A DNA stretch of 64,000 nucleotides. It comes from Juglans regia. Taxonomy: Eukaryota > Streptophyta > Magnoliopsida > Fagales > Juglandaceae. Positions 12,708-24,960 of this stretch are shown in pieces. The number at the start of each line of letters is the position of its first letter. Position 1 is the stretch's first letter. Position numbers and translations under genes: made by a program. Below the pieces are notes generated by a model. It was not told where the DNA came from. It made no database searches and saw only the letters and a list, made by a program, of their open reading frames with translations. The DNA lies in assembly GCF_001411555.2 (NCBI RefSeq), contig NC_049916.1, positions 23,033,558 to 23,097,557 of the forward strand. Reading direction: 5' to 3'.

Positions 12708-15700
12708 TTATGCTCCAATTCCAATTAACCTAAGCTGCAGGAGATGGAAAAGGTTATCAGATCACCATTCAATGAGTCACAGGTGCAGTAATATCCAACA
12801 GCAGGGAATGCAAGAGATCACAAAAAAAAAAAAAAAGATCAAAGGAGATACAATATTATTCTGAGGCCTCCTCCAATAGAATCCCTGCAGGAGAACTGGG
12901 AGGACGTTGCAGGCTGCAAGGATAAAAATAATCAGCGCATGCATGCCCATCCACTCCATCACAGCAGTGGGACGCCTATATCTACACACATCAACCTGTG
13001 GAAAACCACCATGATTATCAGCGCGAAGATGAAGATAACATATAAAGTGGAAAATAACATTTATATGGAGTTGTTCATTGTTTTTAACCGTAACTTCACC
13101 AGAAATAAAGATCCATGCTAGACAATGATGAGCAAATGAACGAAGAAAAATTTCTTCGCTTAACGGAATTGATCATTTAAGATTATTAGACATCCTACCA
13201 ATATGTAAATCCCAACGAAAAGAATACCAGCAGCACCAGCAGTGAAACACATGTAACTGAACGTGTAGAGAACCTTGTTAAAATGCATCCCTGCAACAGG
13301 GAAGCATATGATGAAATAAACTGCAAGTAGCATAATGATTACCCAATACCATATATTAAATTTTGAGATATATGTGAAAAGACTACTTACCACAGAAGTC
13401 CAATGCAACGCCAAAGACAACAAGACAAGACGAGGTAACCATCCAGTGAAGGATCCTATCTCTGTGGTCCTAAATGACAGTGAATACAATTCGTGAGAAA
13501 AAATAAACCTTCGGTGAAGTAAGGGAAACATGCTCCGACATTATTAGTTATCACCTTATAATGGACAATAATGTGCCCGTAATGCAAACCAACCAAGCAG
13601 GTAAGAATGGCCATCACTGAACTACAAAAATAAAGATGGTGGTCACCCCAAAAGCACCAAAATTAAAATTTGATTATAATCTATACTAGCAATCTCATCT
13701 CCTATTCAAGGATTCTAAGATGATGGGATTCAGTTTAAGAAATAAGATCATCCAATGGCCCAAGTAGCATTGTTCCTTTGTCCAGATTATTGTGGAACTT
13801 TTCTTTAAGCTATAGCAGAACATACCTTAGAAGTCCTTCAGGATCAAAAGGGGCTTGGCACCATGTCGGAGCATCGGAAGGTAATGGGCCATAATCCGGG
13901 GAGTTAATACTGCATTGCTGTGAGCAAAGAGACAGAAATACGAGTTTTTTTAGGAAAAACGGCAGCCCGGGGGGGAAGGCAATTGAAAACAAATTTACAA
14001 AAGGATACCGGTGTTCGTGCATAGCTTGCTCTTTTGTACAAATGTTGTATACCCAATATCTTACGATCAATCATTCCAACAGCATTACAAGCTGGCCCAG
14101 TGTCACCATGCACTCCACATTTCACCTTCCAAAGAGAAACATTCAGCCATCAGTTTCATATGTAAAACCATACCTCTTCTTTCTCTAACCTTGTGTAAAA
14201 TCATCATGGGAGATGAAATAAAAGATCAAATCTTACTGAAAACAATTTTGGTGTAGAGGAGTTTTCAGTTGGAATTTGGTACTCCCAATCAGGCACATAC
14301 AAGCCATATAACAAGGAAAGATATAGAGTGGTAAGCATCAAAGCCAAAGCCCTGAGAGAGAGACAAGTAGCATACATTAAAGAGAGTGCAAATGCAAATA
14401 CACAAACAGAAAAGCCAACATTTGAAACTACAAACTAGGGAAGAAATACAACATTGGTATTTCCACGTTCAGAGGGCCTTGCAATCACTCATTTCCAGCA
14501 TATTTTTCCCCATGTATCAATATATCACAACTGAATTATGCTTCCAAACGTCATTATCATATTCCCTCTCCCCCCCCCCCCAAAAAAAAGGAATGAGTTC
14601 TATTTTTTTCCCTACTATTGCTTAAGGTCCCTTCTCCGTCAGCTATTAGTTTTCTCAGTCACTTGTGTAACAAATCAGAGATATCATAGATGGTCTTCTG
14701 AATTAGCAAACAATCACAGATATGATCCCACTTTCTCCTGTTTCTATAAATTTAAATCCATTGGCCTCTACAGAGGCACAGGTTCACCAATACCTCAAAT
14801 TCATAAATCTAGAGTCTGGCTGAAAATTAGAAATAATGCAATCAGCAAAACCTACCATTGGAATCGATATTTTCTGAGCAAGGACGACCCCAAATAAACA
14901 TCATCATCACCCTTCAGCCAAATCTCACACAGTGCTGCCAGCAGATATGCTACTGCAATTCTCTGTGGGGGCAGGGGAGGGAGAGGGGAAAGGCATGTGT
15001 TATTTTAAAGCTCTGCATAAATTGGAAATCTGTTTCATTGGCAGTCCATAACAAATTATAGGTTAAATCTAGCACAGTATTAAGCCAGGCAAAGCCAATT
15101 CCAGAAGACATTAAATCACTTATGCAGTATGTTCTGCTCTCAGGTTCAACTAATAAACATTTGAATGAACCATAGCCCACCATGACTATGCTTCTTGCTT
15201 ATGGTACCTGGCATAATAAACATTCAACAAGAGAAAAACCTAGCCACATCCACACACACACAAGACATACCTGCAGAATACCCATCCATCTCATATGTTC
15301 AATATCCACTCCATACGTCAAATCTTTAAGGCCATGGAGGAAGCCACCTGTACAGGATGTAGAGACTATACATTCAGTAAAAACAAATGAAAGATGCATT
15401 CTTGATGAAACACCCCCAAGATTAATGAACATAAAATACTTAGCTTCTGCAAAACAATGAATATTATTATCGTTAATATCCTACTATTACTGCTAAGCAT
15501 TTTACTTTCATCTGCAGGGTAACAGCAAAAAAGAAAAACTTGGATAAATTCTGGTATAGAGGAGGCCAAAACATGAATATCTAGTAAATCACCTTGAAGC
15601 AACAGGCCTAAAATTAAAAGCTTTAGAGCCCGTAGTATTGCTTTTCTAGTTGCAGTAACTCTGCATGACAATCTCTGTAAGATGGCAAGGACTTTTGTTA

Positions 15701-17904
15701 GGCTCAGGGATCAATAGTAGTAGAAGTAGCATCCATGCAATAAGATTATTTTCTCTAAATATAACATAAGATCTAAGTTATCTTCTTCTCTGCCTTGAAC
15801 AGAATCATGAGAAAAGACAAATTAGATTGAAAACATAAATGAAAGTAACATTTCACATTAATCATATTAAATATTGCGATAAAACTACTTGGATGCTGAT
15901 GATAAAAGCACTAGGTTGCCAGAGCAAGAGATACCTTGTAAGTAAGTGCAAGCGAAATACCAACAATAAAGAGGAAAAACGGCATGACAAAATCAGCAAG
16001 GGTTAAACCATTCCAAGGTGAATGATTAAGAGCAGGAAGGACTCCACCAGCATCATCTACGATTATCATTAGCTGCATCAAGAATGAGAGAGATTTGGAA
16101 ACATAACACCAGTTAGCATATATATGTAGAGAGTATGGGCAAAGAGAAAATTTTGTTTAGCATGTACATGGAGGGTATATTATTGTCGTCAATAAATGAA
16201 AAAGGGGCTTGCACCTTGCCTTGATTGAGGGACATCATAGTGCTAAAACGGACATAACTAACATATCAATGACAATTGATGCCTATCTCAAACAGTTGCT
16301 CACTTTTTCCCATTAATCTGCACAAACCCAGTCCAGGTATACAGTCCATGCAAGCATCATGCTGTAGAACACACTGCTAGCTTTCCTTACTTATTTATAG
16401 TTAAGATCGCATTAATGGAAAACACCATAAACCAATTGCGACTTTAAACAAGATAGATGTTTTTCATTTCCCTAAAAACTCCAGTTAGTTCATATAGAGC
16501 AAACTAAAATCGACATATATAAATCTTTTATACCCCAACATGCATTCCCTTATTTTATATCCCCCATACTCAAGGCTTCAACATGTTTGAAGGTTCTGCT
16601 GTGTTCCACTCTGCATTTGTGCATCATTGGCATGGCGGTCTAAAGTCTTAAGAGTACTAGGTTTTAAACCCTATGGTGGTGTTAGCTACCCAGCACATCC
16701 CAAACAGGCCAAAGCCCCACATAAGCAGCTGTTCTAAAAGAGTATAGAGAAATGACAGAGGACTAGTGAAAGCTTCCACGACAAGGTGGTGGGTCGGTGG
16801 CCTTCTCCTGAGTGGCCCGTCGATACTAACTAATATAAAGGAAAGTGGTGCATTAAATGCCTATATCAAGCAATTCGGGCTGACATTATGACTGTTGATT
16901 CCTTTAGCGTAAAAGCGTTACAAAGGAAGATCGTTGACTTTGCCAGTCCAATCGTTGCCTGCATCAGATGCTCTTGATCCTTTACTCTTTCAAGCGCCAA
17001 TGACTTCCTCTCTTATTTTCTTCCAATATAAACTATGAATCATTATGATATGTATCTCTAAACCATCTACCATAAATACATATCATATACTATGGATTTG
17101 GTCTCGTGCACATCAACTTTTGAACTTGTTCTGAGACACTGCAAATTACAACGCAGCTGAAGCCCGAAAAATAGAAGTGTTTATAGGGACGTAAAAACCT
17201 TAAATAGCAACCCTTTTGATTTAGTAACTAGATATAAGTCCTCTTTCTCCAAGTTTAGATTAACTCAAACAATAAGGATCATGGGGGCAACCAAACCAAT
17301 TCAGGAAATAGGAAAAAACAAATTTTTTTTTTCAACCAAAAAAATAATATTCTTTTTATGTTCTGCAAATAAAAAAACGAAAAGTAAACTGTACTCAATT
17401 GAAACGGAAGTCAAATTCTTCCTCGGACTGTAGAAAATCGAAGCCGCATGAAGAGGACGTTGTCTGATCTCAAGTCCTCTGCTTCCGAACTCCCAAAGAT
17501 TTGGTTAAAAGGAATTAAAAAACGTGCAGTGGAACCCCAGTTTTCTAAAATCCACATTATGTGTGTGTGAAAAAAATGAAGAAAAATAAGAGACAGAGAG
17601 GAGAAAGATGATGGGCGTGGGGAACCATTACCGCAACAGTGATGCCACGAAAAACGTCCAGCGAAACAAGACGTTGTTGTTTTTGCTGCTGCTGCTTTTG
17701 CTTGGGGATTTCCTCTTCGATCTTATTTAAACCACCACCACCACCAACACCACCGGCAATGAGAATGGCGGTGCCGGATCTTCCACGGACAGCCATTTCA
17801 ACATCATCTTCGTCCTGAACAGACGAGGGCTTCACTCCACGCTTGATTTTCTCGTCCTGCTCCTCAGCATCATCGTGCCCTCTAATAGGTTCGTATATTC
17901 CCAT
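12708..17904 (-). CDS. HGSNAT-like multipass acyltransferase (heparan-alpha-glucosaminide N-acetyltransferase family)
   Basis: Thirteen exons: 17904-17632, 16072-15935, 15674-15593, 15347-15271, 14962-14856, 14351-14237, 14125-14009, 13917-13826, 13621-13555, 13469-13391, 13290-13199, 12995-12852, 12734-12708 (1410 nt, 469 aa). The N-terminal 80 residues are soluble and low-complexity, with a poly-Gly run and a Gln/Lys stretch. Then comes the family hallmark SLDVFRGITVALMI and PALNHSPWNGLTLADFVMP. His108 aligns with the proposed catalytic His of the human lysosomal enzyme. Multiple membrane helices follow, with loop markers LTYGVDIEHMRWMGILQ, HGDTGPACNAVGMIDRK and FDPEGLL, and the C-terminus LRLIGIGA. 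The human enzyme acetylates heparan sulfate glucosamine on lysosomal membranes. Plants lack heparan sulfate, so the real substrate is unknown. Confidence 0.93.
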
Positions 17905-19460
17905 CACTCACTCTCTCTCAAATCCCGTTCTATAGATTTATTTCCCGATGCTTCCCCCGTTCACTCAAATGTTAAAAGCAAAATGCAGTCCCACGAACTA
18001 GTCCCATCAACACCTCTCTCTGTTTGTAATGCGACGAGAAACACCTGACTTTAGAGCGTCAGATTTGTTGTCGTTGCTTATGTTTTCATTTTAAAGAAAA
18101 GAATAAACTTTCTACAAATGAAAGATCGATCAGATTTCCCTTTTCAGTTACCCTGAATCCTCCCCGATTTTCTCTTTCTCTTTCGTCTTCGTCTTCTGCT
18201 TCCCTTACTCTTTTCTTATCTTCCCATATTTATAGGAAGCAGGAGTTTTGGAGATATAGATCAAACGGGTAGAATTGATCTTCAAGGAATAACATTGATG
18301 GGCTATGAATAGCCGAATAAGAATCGCATTATGATTGTTGTATTTGAAATCCATCATTTTCTCCACCTCTGATATCTTATTTAAATCAAAAGAAAAAATC
18401 TCAAAAAAGAAAAAAAAAATCTTGGAAAAATCTTTCTTTTCTTTTTTGTTCTCTTTTTTTTTTTTTGCATGGCGAGTGGTCGAAAGGGTTGAGTCGTGGC
18501 AGTAGCTGCAAGCCTGCAACCGACAGACCATCCTCGTTTAATGCTAATAATATATAAGTATCGAATCTATGCAAACAAATATCTAAATATCAAATCTAAG
18601 CCGCATATATGCAATGTTTGTTCTTAGATTTCTAATAGGTCTTTTACCGCGCAATAAAAATCACGTGGAACATATGCATCTATAAGTTAAAAAAAAAAAA
18701 AGACTTGGATATGTGACACTCTAAAATCTTCATCCACCAAATCTCTATATTATGAATGTTTATGAAGAAAATTACAAAATCAGAGTTAAAATAAGTTATT
18801 TTTTTAAATTAAGAAAAATAAAAAGGGCAACCAGCTGGCTTTCTGTAGCTGAATGATAAGGAGCAGCATTTATTCTGTAGCCGCAATGGCAATAGATGGG
18901 TTTCTTTTTAGTAAAGCAAAATGGCAATCGATTGCAAATCGTCCACAGTAATTAGACCTGCCCCCACCGCCCAAAGCAAAGCAGACATCCCCAAAATTGC
19001 TGACCACCCACCAGTGACAGACACTGATGTATGCGTGCGCTTGCAGACGCATATGATGTTGAAAAGATGTTGATCATGGCAAGATGCAGAAGAATAGCCA
19101 ACAATTTACTCCACCTCTATCGAATAAACTGAGTCAGATTGAAGGCTCAGAAAATTACTGTATTGTGATAGAGCACACGGAAGGAATAAGACATGGAAGA
19201 TCGATTATGGCCAATATTACCTGAAAATTATGGAAATAAGGAAACGTGACCAGGCAGACATGATAAATTTTCAAAGATTTTATTCCTACCTCGTCAACCT
19301 ACATTTCAGAGCATGCCCTTTGATCAGTGCGGTACTAAGCTTGTTATGCCTTAATTATTAAAAAAAAAAACAAAAAACAGAGAGCCTTTTAGCATGCCTT
19401 TTGATCATTATGTTTTTTTTTTCTTTTCTGTTACTAATGAAATTGTTCATATGTCCGTTG
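17905..19460. other. Upstream/intergenic DNA of the HGSNAT-like gene
   Basis: The first 300 bp (CT-rich, with CTCACTCTCTCTCAAATCC just before the start codon) are the likely 5' UTR and promoter of the minus-strand gene. Beyond that it is AT-rich with A/T homopolymers; I see no gene. Confidence 0.5.
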
Positions 19461-19465
19461 TGTTT

Positions 19466-20270
19466 AAGAGCATCTTTATTGATTTAGTTAAATGAAAAGA
19501 TTGATTAGAATTTACATAATTGATAAAAAAAAATATTTTACATTGAATTAGACAAATCTAAAATAATTTAGATTCCAAAAAATCTACTCAACCTCCTACT
19601 ATTCACACAACCTCCACACTCCATATTATTTTTAATTTTTATTATTTTTTCTTTTATTAAATATTTATTATATGAATAATGAATAAAAAATTTGAAATAA
19701 TTTAAAAAGAATAAACTCAAAAAAAAATATTAAAAATTTAAAAAATTTAAAAAAATGTGGAGTGTAGAGTGTGGTGGAAGTTGTGTGGCAAAGCTCTTTA
19801 GATTCTTACTATAATAGTTAGCTAAAGATAAAGAACTACAATTGATTCACTAAATATTAAAATATTAATTTCTCACTCCAAGTAAACATTAAAATATTAA
19901 TTTCTCACTCCTAGTAAAAATATTATTTGATTTGTAATTAAAAAATTTAGAAAGAAATTTAGATGGGTTTAATCAAGTATTTTTTGTTATTAGCATTAAA
20001 TAACTTTTGAAAATATGATTATTTAATATTAATTTAATTATAATATAATTATTATTAACATTTAATTGGTAGAGCTGTAAAATGTGATAAAAATAAATTA
20101 AACAACAAATTTATTAAATTAATAATATTTTATTATTATATAGAGAGTGAATAATCTAATGTGAGAATTGAATTTAAATGGAATAGATAAATGTAAAAAA
20201 AGTGTGATATTGGCTAAATTTTGAAGATGAATTTGGTCAAGCCAATAATATCGATTCCACTGTGTAATAA
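19466..20270. mobile_element. Possible AT-rich MITE-like region
   Basis: It begins GAGCATCTTTATTGATTTAG and contains near its right end GGCTAAATTTTGAAGATGAA, GTCAAGCCAATAATATCGAT. Both are similar to 'GAGCATCTCCATTGGCTTAGCCAAATTT' MITE ends common in trees. Inverted pairing is partial and the borders are uncertain. A small direct repeat ('ATTAAAATATTAATTTCTCACTCC' type, period about 33 bp) occurs at 19855-19920. Confidence 0.35.
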
Positions 20271-20999
20271 TATTTTTATATTATATAGAGAGTGAATGGA
20301 TAATCCAATGTGTTTTAAGTATTGATTTTACTATACTTAAAACGTAGTGAATAGTATTTGAGTAGTGAGGTATTTTAAAGTATTCTGTAAATAATGGTGA
20401 AAAAATAATGATAGAATATTGAATAGTAGTGAAAATTTATAATAAAATAATAAATAATAGTGATATATTTTTAGAATACCTAAAAATACCTTGACACCCA
20501 AACTAGAAAGAATCAGACTTCCCAGACTAAAAAAGTAGATTATGGCAGCAAAATTATGTTACCTAAAAGCATTCTCATTGGGTTCTCTATATCTCCTTTA
20601 TCCTTATAATTTAGGAAAAATTTTAAGATTTTGAGGAAAAACTCATCCTCATCTCAATCCCCATTTTGTGGTTAGGGTTTGCGGTGTGTACAATGAGGAA
20701 CGATTGTACATCCCATCGCATTCGGTTTGGCCTTCGTCCCGCATCTTCTTATCTTTGGGTTGGCCCTTCCCTCGCAACACCAACGATCGTAGCTTCTCTC
20801 AATCGGCAATATTTATAAGTTTGATTTTGATTTCTTCAAAATCGTTACTGTTTATCTATTCCCTCATTTTATTGTATTTGTTTTCCTATCTCTCTCATTA
20901 TTTATTTATCTCTTTCCATTTTTCTTCATCCCAACGCCATGATCAAGATATAAGTATGCGATGGAGAGCCTACAACTCTCTCTATGCGTCAGCGTTCTC

Positions 21000-21530
21000 T
21001 TCGCTATTTGGCTGCCGAGAAAGTTGAGATGCTTTCACCATTTTTTTTTTTTCACTTTGGTTTAGAATTTTGATTTTAGGTTTTGTTTGAAGAAACCGCT
21101 TCTCATTTTTTCTTGCGTTACCATTGATTTGTCTTTATTTTTTTTTGCTGTATTGACTATTTGGCTACCAAGAAAGTGATAATGCTTTGACACTGTTTTT
21201 TTAATTACTTTGTTTCTCTCATTGTTGTCCAACTGTTTTTATTGATTAGGCTTGGGATTGTGGATTTGTTAGGATGATTTGCGTTGGGTTTTTGGCTATG
21301 TATGTTTTTGGCTGTATTGACTTTTTGGCTGCTGAGAAAGTGATGAGCAATTTCACATATTTAAATATATATATATATATATATATTTATCTCATTATTG
21401 TCCAACCATTTTTATTGATCGATCCATTCACTGAGACTTGCGATTGTGGCTTTTTTAGGATACTTTACGGTGGGTTTTTGGCTGTGTATGTGGTTGGCTG
21501 TATTGATTGTTTGGCTGCCGATAAATTAAT
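21000..21530 (+). repeat. Diverged direct tandem repeat, four units of about 155-185 bp
   Basis: Each unit carries the phrase GCTGTATTGACT-(T/A)-TTTGGCTGCCGAGAAAGTGAT (positions about 21007, 21147, 21311 and 21496). Between them recur 'CTCATTGTTGTCCAAC', 'TTTTTATTGAT' and 'GGTGGGTTTTTGGCTATGTATG'. The third unit contains an (AT)n tract (21367-21387) that explains its greater length. The surrounding region 20570-22130 has no recognisable gene; it also holds a run of 'TACCGTTGGA / TACCATTTGAGA' phrases at 21550-21720. Confidence 0.7.
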
Positions 21531-22320
21531 GATGCTATCACACGAAATGTTACCGTTGGATAAAAGACAAAAAATGTTACCGTTTGAGGTAGGAGTTCAA
21601 AATATTACCATTTGAGAAAGTCTTTTATATCTTACCGTTAGAGAAATGAGAATAAATGTTACCATTACAGAAATGACAAATTTTTTTATCACCAATATGT
21701 GGCTAGGTATTACCATTAAAGAAATTGATAAATAATAGATATTAAAAAATACCATTACATTAGAAAATGCACATATTAAAAAAAATTACTATTTTTATAA
21801 TACGAATTTCGGTCTGAAAAATAATATTTTATTCAATAATAAAAACCGTACAAGTATTTAGTAGAATGTGATATTTGAAAAAAATATAATAAGACAAAAG
21901 AGTCAATAGTTAATATTGTAAATGAAAGCGAGAGAAAAAAATAATAAAGAAATAATAAAGAAATATTATTTAATAGAATAGAGATAGAGATGAGGAATGA
22001 GGAATGAGATATATGAAGTTTTTAAAAGATGAATAAAATTTAGGAAAAACTCTTAAAAAATGTGATTTTTAATTAAATTATAAGAAATTTTATAAAAAAT
22101 CTAACATGAATGCGGTAAGAAGAAGAGCATCCGCCCATCCATACATACATGCAGTATAGCAGATAGATAGGGACTATCTGAAAATATGAATTAAAGATGG
22201 TCATGTGCTTCTATCTAACAAGAAATAAAGAGAATAACTGGGAAAAAACAAGAAGATATCATTCATGACTATTGGATTGTCTGTTTTGCAAGATTATTAC
22301 ATTTAGAGCATCATATATCT

Positions 22321-22558
22321 TCTTTTTTTAAAAAGTTTTTTTGTTAATTTTGTTAATTTTTTTTTTAATGTCGGGGAACCTCTTCAAGGTAGGGTCCTTC
22401 ATACCCACTCCTGCAGAGTAAATCCCGATCCCGTGCACTGCACCCTCAAAAGTGGTCCTCTAGAGATTGTTTGCACCAAGAGAATTTGAACCTTGGACCT
22501 GGGAGAGCATACCCCCAAACCCAAGGCCTTTATCACTTGAGCCAACCCTTAGGGGTTT
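22321..22558 (-). mobile_element. tRNA-derived SINE, full length, with target duplication
   Basis: On the minus strand it starts TAAGGGTTGGCTCAAGTGA, containing an A-box-like sequence (22533-22544), followed by a B box GGTTCAAATTC (22482-22492). It ends GAGGTTCCCCGACATT and an A-rich tail (T-rich on plus). Flanking 20-bp direct repeats ATTTAGAG(C/T)ATCATATATCT at 22301-22320 and 22559-22578 differ by one base and are the target-site duplication. The same 3' body occurs at 61653-61808. Confidence 0.9.
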
Positions 22559-23033
22559 ATTTAGAGTATCATATATCTATTACCATTAACGTACTCACAT
22601 GTAGAGATTGCATGAAACAATTAGCTACTAAGTAAAAGCCATTGTGGAATGGCATTGCATTGGAGTAATGATATAGAGTTTTGCACAATTTATTGATCAA
22701 TGATAGAGATCCTCTCAGTTTTATACCAAATCGGATAATTCAATTCACTTGTTGATCAACACCAAACAGGACCCAAAAACGGAGGTCAGGTTATAGAATT
22801 GAACTCATTGTTTGTAGCCAAGCATTGGCCAAATGGTATATTGGTTTGATTAAATAGAAGATGCTGGTACATCAAATTATCAAACCACACGACAGAGATA
22901 CAGAGTCCCCAACAAACATGTTTTTTTGGAAAAGAAAAGAAAAACACGACAGATTGTTTGGACAGAAAGGTCTCTGGGAAGATTTTCCACTCGTGTTAAT
23001 TTATTCCATTTCATAGGGTCAATGGCAGCACCA

Positions 23034-24593
23034 TCAGGCTTTAAGAGATGCCCCCACTTTCACGAGGTCTTCAAGTGCCTTTAAAATTTGTGCCTCATTC
23101 AAGCCTTCCAAACGAATGCCCCTCTCAACACCCATGTCTGTGGGATAAACAAACATTAAATACATGAAACTAATGCATACAATTCAAGTTCAAAGAACAG
23201 GGCCAAACAACCAATGATCGATTGCATAACATGAATAAGCTTAATCAAAGAGACTCTATTCACGTATCAATAAGCCAATGCCAAGTCTTCCCACTTGCCA
23301 TTTATATATCTGGAAGAAACTTCTATGTAGAAATGTTAAATTTAGCCTAAAACCGTTTAAGAAGGAGAGAAGCTATTCACCATCAAACATCTATTGTCTT
23401 CTATTAATCATTTGCCACATCTTACGTGCGTGTTAGTTCAAATTACCAGACAAACTGACTGATATAACTATGCTAATAGGCCAGAGTTGGCTGCTGGTAC
23501 AACAGGGTGGCACCTTCACTTGTCACCTCAACCATGCAAGCAAATACTCAGTTGAGAGGCTATGTCCTCCATCCTTTTTCTTACAGTGCTGTTCTTACTA
23601 TGGGAAACCCTATTTCATTCATTACATTTCTCACCGGCAAGCAACTGATTGATGTTTTGCTCCTATGCTTAATCTATTAAAATACTGCACCATCGATTAT
23701 TAGACACATATTGTGGAATTACTGAAACCATTAAAACACAGACACCCAGGCACATTTCCATGTCCTCAATGCCAACCCGCTCACTGATCCTTCCCTCCCT
23801 TGTGACCACAACTCTCTCTGCAAATTGCCTAGAGGAGGGCCCGATATCAAAGAATATTCCTATAAACTTAACTATCCAGGTCACCTCCATTCTTACAGGA
23901 TAAAAGACTTCGACCCCAAAAACATATGCATATACCACAAGGAGGAAATGCATCTGGACTTGGATAATAACAACGTTTTTTTTTTTTTTTTGATAGGATA
24001 ATAACAATGTATTTCAACAAAATACGTATATATTAATAGACATTACTGCGTATTGGTTGCTTGCTTAATAAGTGAACATGAAATTCATAATTCGTGGATA
24101 TTTACACACTCCTAATAGATTTTTCCAGTTACTTTAATTAAAAACATTAGAAGCATCAAGGCATGGAAGTCTGGTAAATCGTCGAGAAAAGGAAAAGGAG
24201 AGACACAGAGTATACAAGAAAAGGAGATACCATATCTAGCCCATAACTGGGGCTCGACCCCACTGCATTCACGAATCAAGATTGGGAGTCTAGGGTTCAG
24301 TGTCTTGAGATCCTTGTAATTCTTCTCCACGAACACTCTTTCAGAAATTCCAAACAAAAGAACTGATTAAAAGCATATCATTGCAGATTATATTTGGAAA
24401 AAAAACTAGCTTCTTCAAGTCCGCCAGTAGTAATAAACAATGAAAAGAACATTAATATCTCAAATACTATATATATATATATCTATATATTGGTAGAAAT
24501 GAAGAACCTGGTAGCCGAGCTCGCAGGGGATGATTGACATAATAGGATCCGAAGCTCCTTCATATTCCGAGACAGATGTCCCCTCCACGCCAT
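23034..24593 (-). CDS. NDUFA2: NADH dehydrogenase (ubiquinone) 1 alpha subcomplex subunit 2 (complex I B8)
   Basis: Accessory subunit of the matrix arm of mitochondrial complex I, with a thioredoxin-like fold. Three exons: 24593-24508, 24337-24231, 23137-23034 (297 nt, 98 aa, the usual plant length). Protein landmarks are [20 protein letters not shown], then [35 protein letters not shown], and a C-terminal helix with [17 protein letters not shown] ending SLKA. Start: only one ATG precedes the family N-terminus. It is divergent from RPL10, sharing about 280 bp between this start codon and the RPL10 TATA box. Confidence 0.95.
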
Positions 24594-24960
24594 TCTCTCT
24601 CTCTCTGGTCTCTGCCCCTGCGATCTTCAGCAGTTTTCAAACAGCGAAGGGAAGTGAAAAGGAAGGTGGGCCTTGGCCCAGTATACAGCCCACAAAACTA
24701 ATGGGCTGGCTAGAGGACAGCCTGTAGTATTTTAGCGTTACTCGTTTATCGACCGCGGTTAAGAAAGCAGAAGAGTATAAACCATGGTTAACCGAAATTG
24801 ACTGACATGCGGTGAAAGTGTGGTTAGGTTAGGGTTTGCGAATAGTCAGCAGCAGATACGTGTCGCCATGACTCTATAAAAGGAAGGTGCATCCGAACTC
24901 GAACAGCCGCCCCATTTCTTTTCGTATCCAGCTTCGCGAACGTCCAGAGGTGTACACGGG
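24594..24960. promoter_or_regulatory. Shared divergent promoter of NDUFA2 and RPL10
   Basis: It contains a cluster of site II-type elements (TGGGCC, GGCCCA, AGCCCA, TGGGCT; about 24667-24708), a telo-box-like AGGGTTT (24831-24837) and a TATAAA at 24875-24880 facing RPL10. Site II plus telo-box is the established signature of plant ribosomal-protein and mitochondrial respiratory genes, which matches both flanking genes. The RPL10 leader exon runs to 24960. Confidence 0.8.

Noticed and set aside
15199..15432. Separate small gene (FINLGGVSSRMHL...)
   Set aside because: It is exon 4 of the HGSNAT-like gene read through its neighbouring introns.
20668..21027. Plus-strand ORF of 119 codons
   Set aside because: Overlaps the start of the diverged tandem array and lacks any recognisable family or codon pattern.
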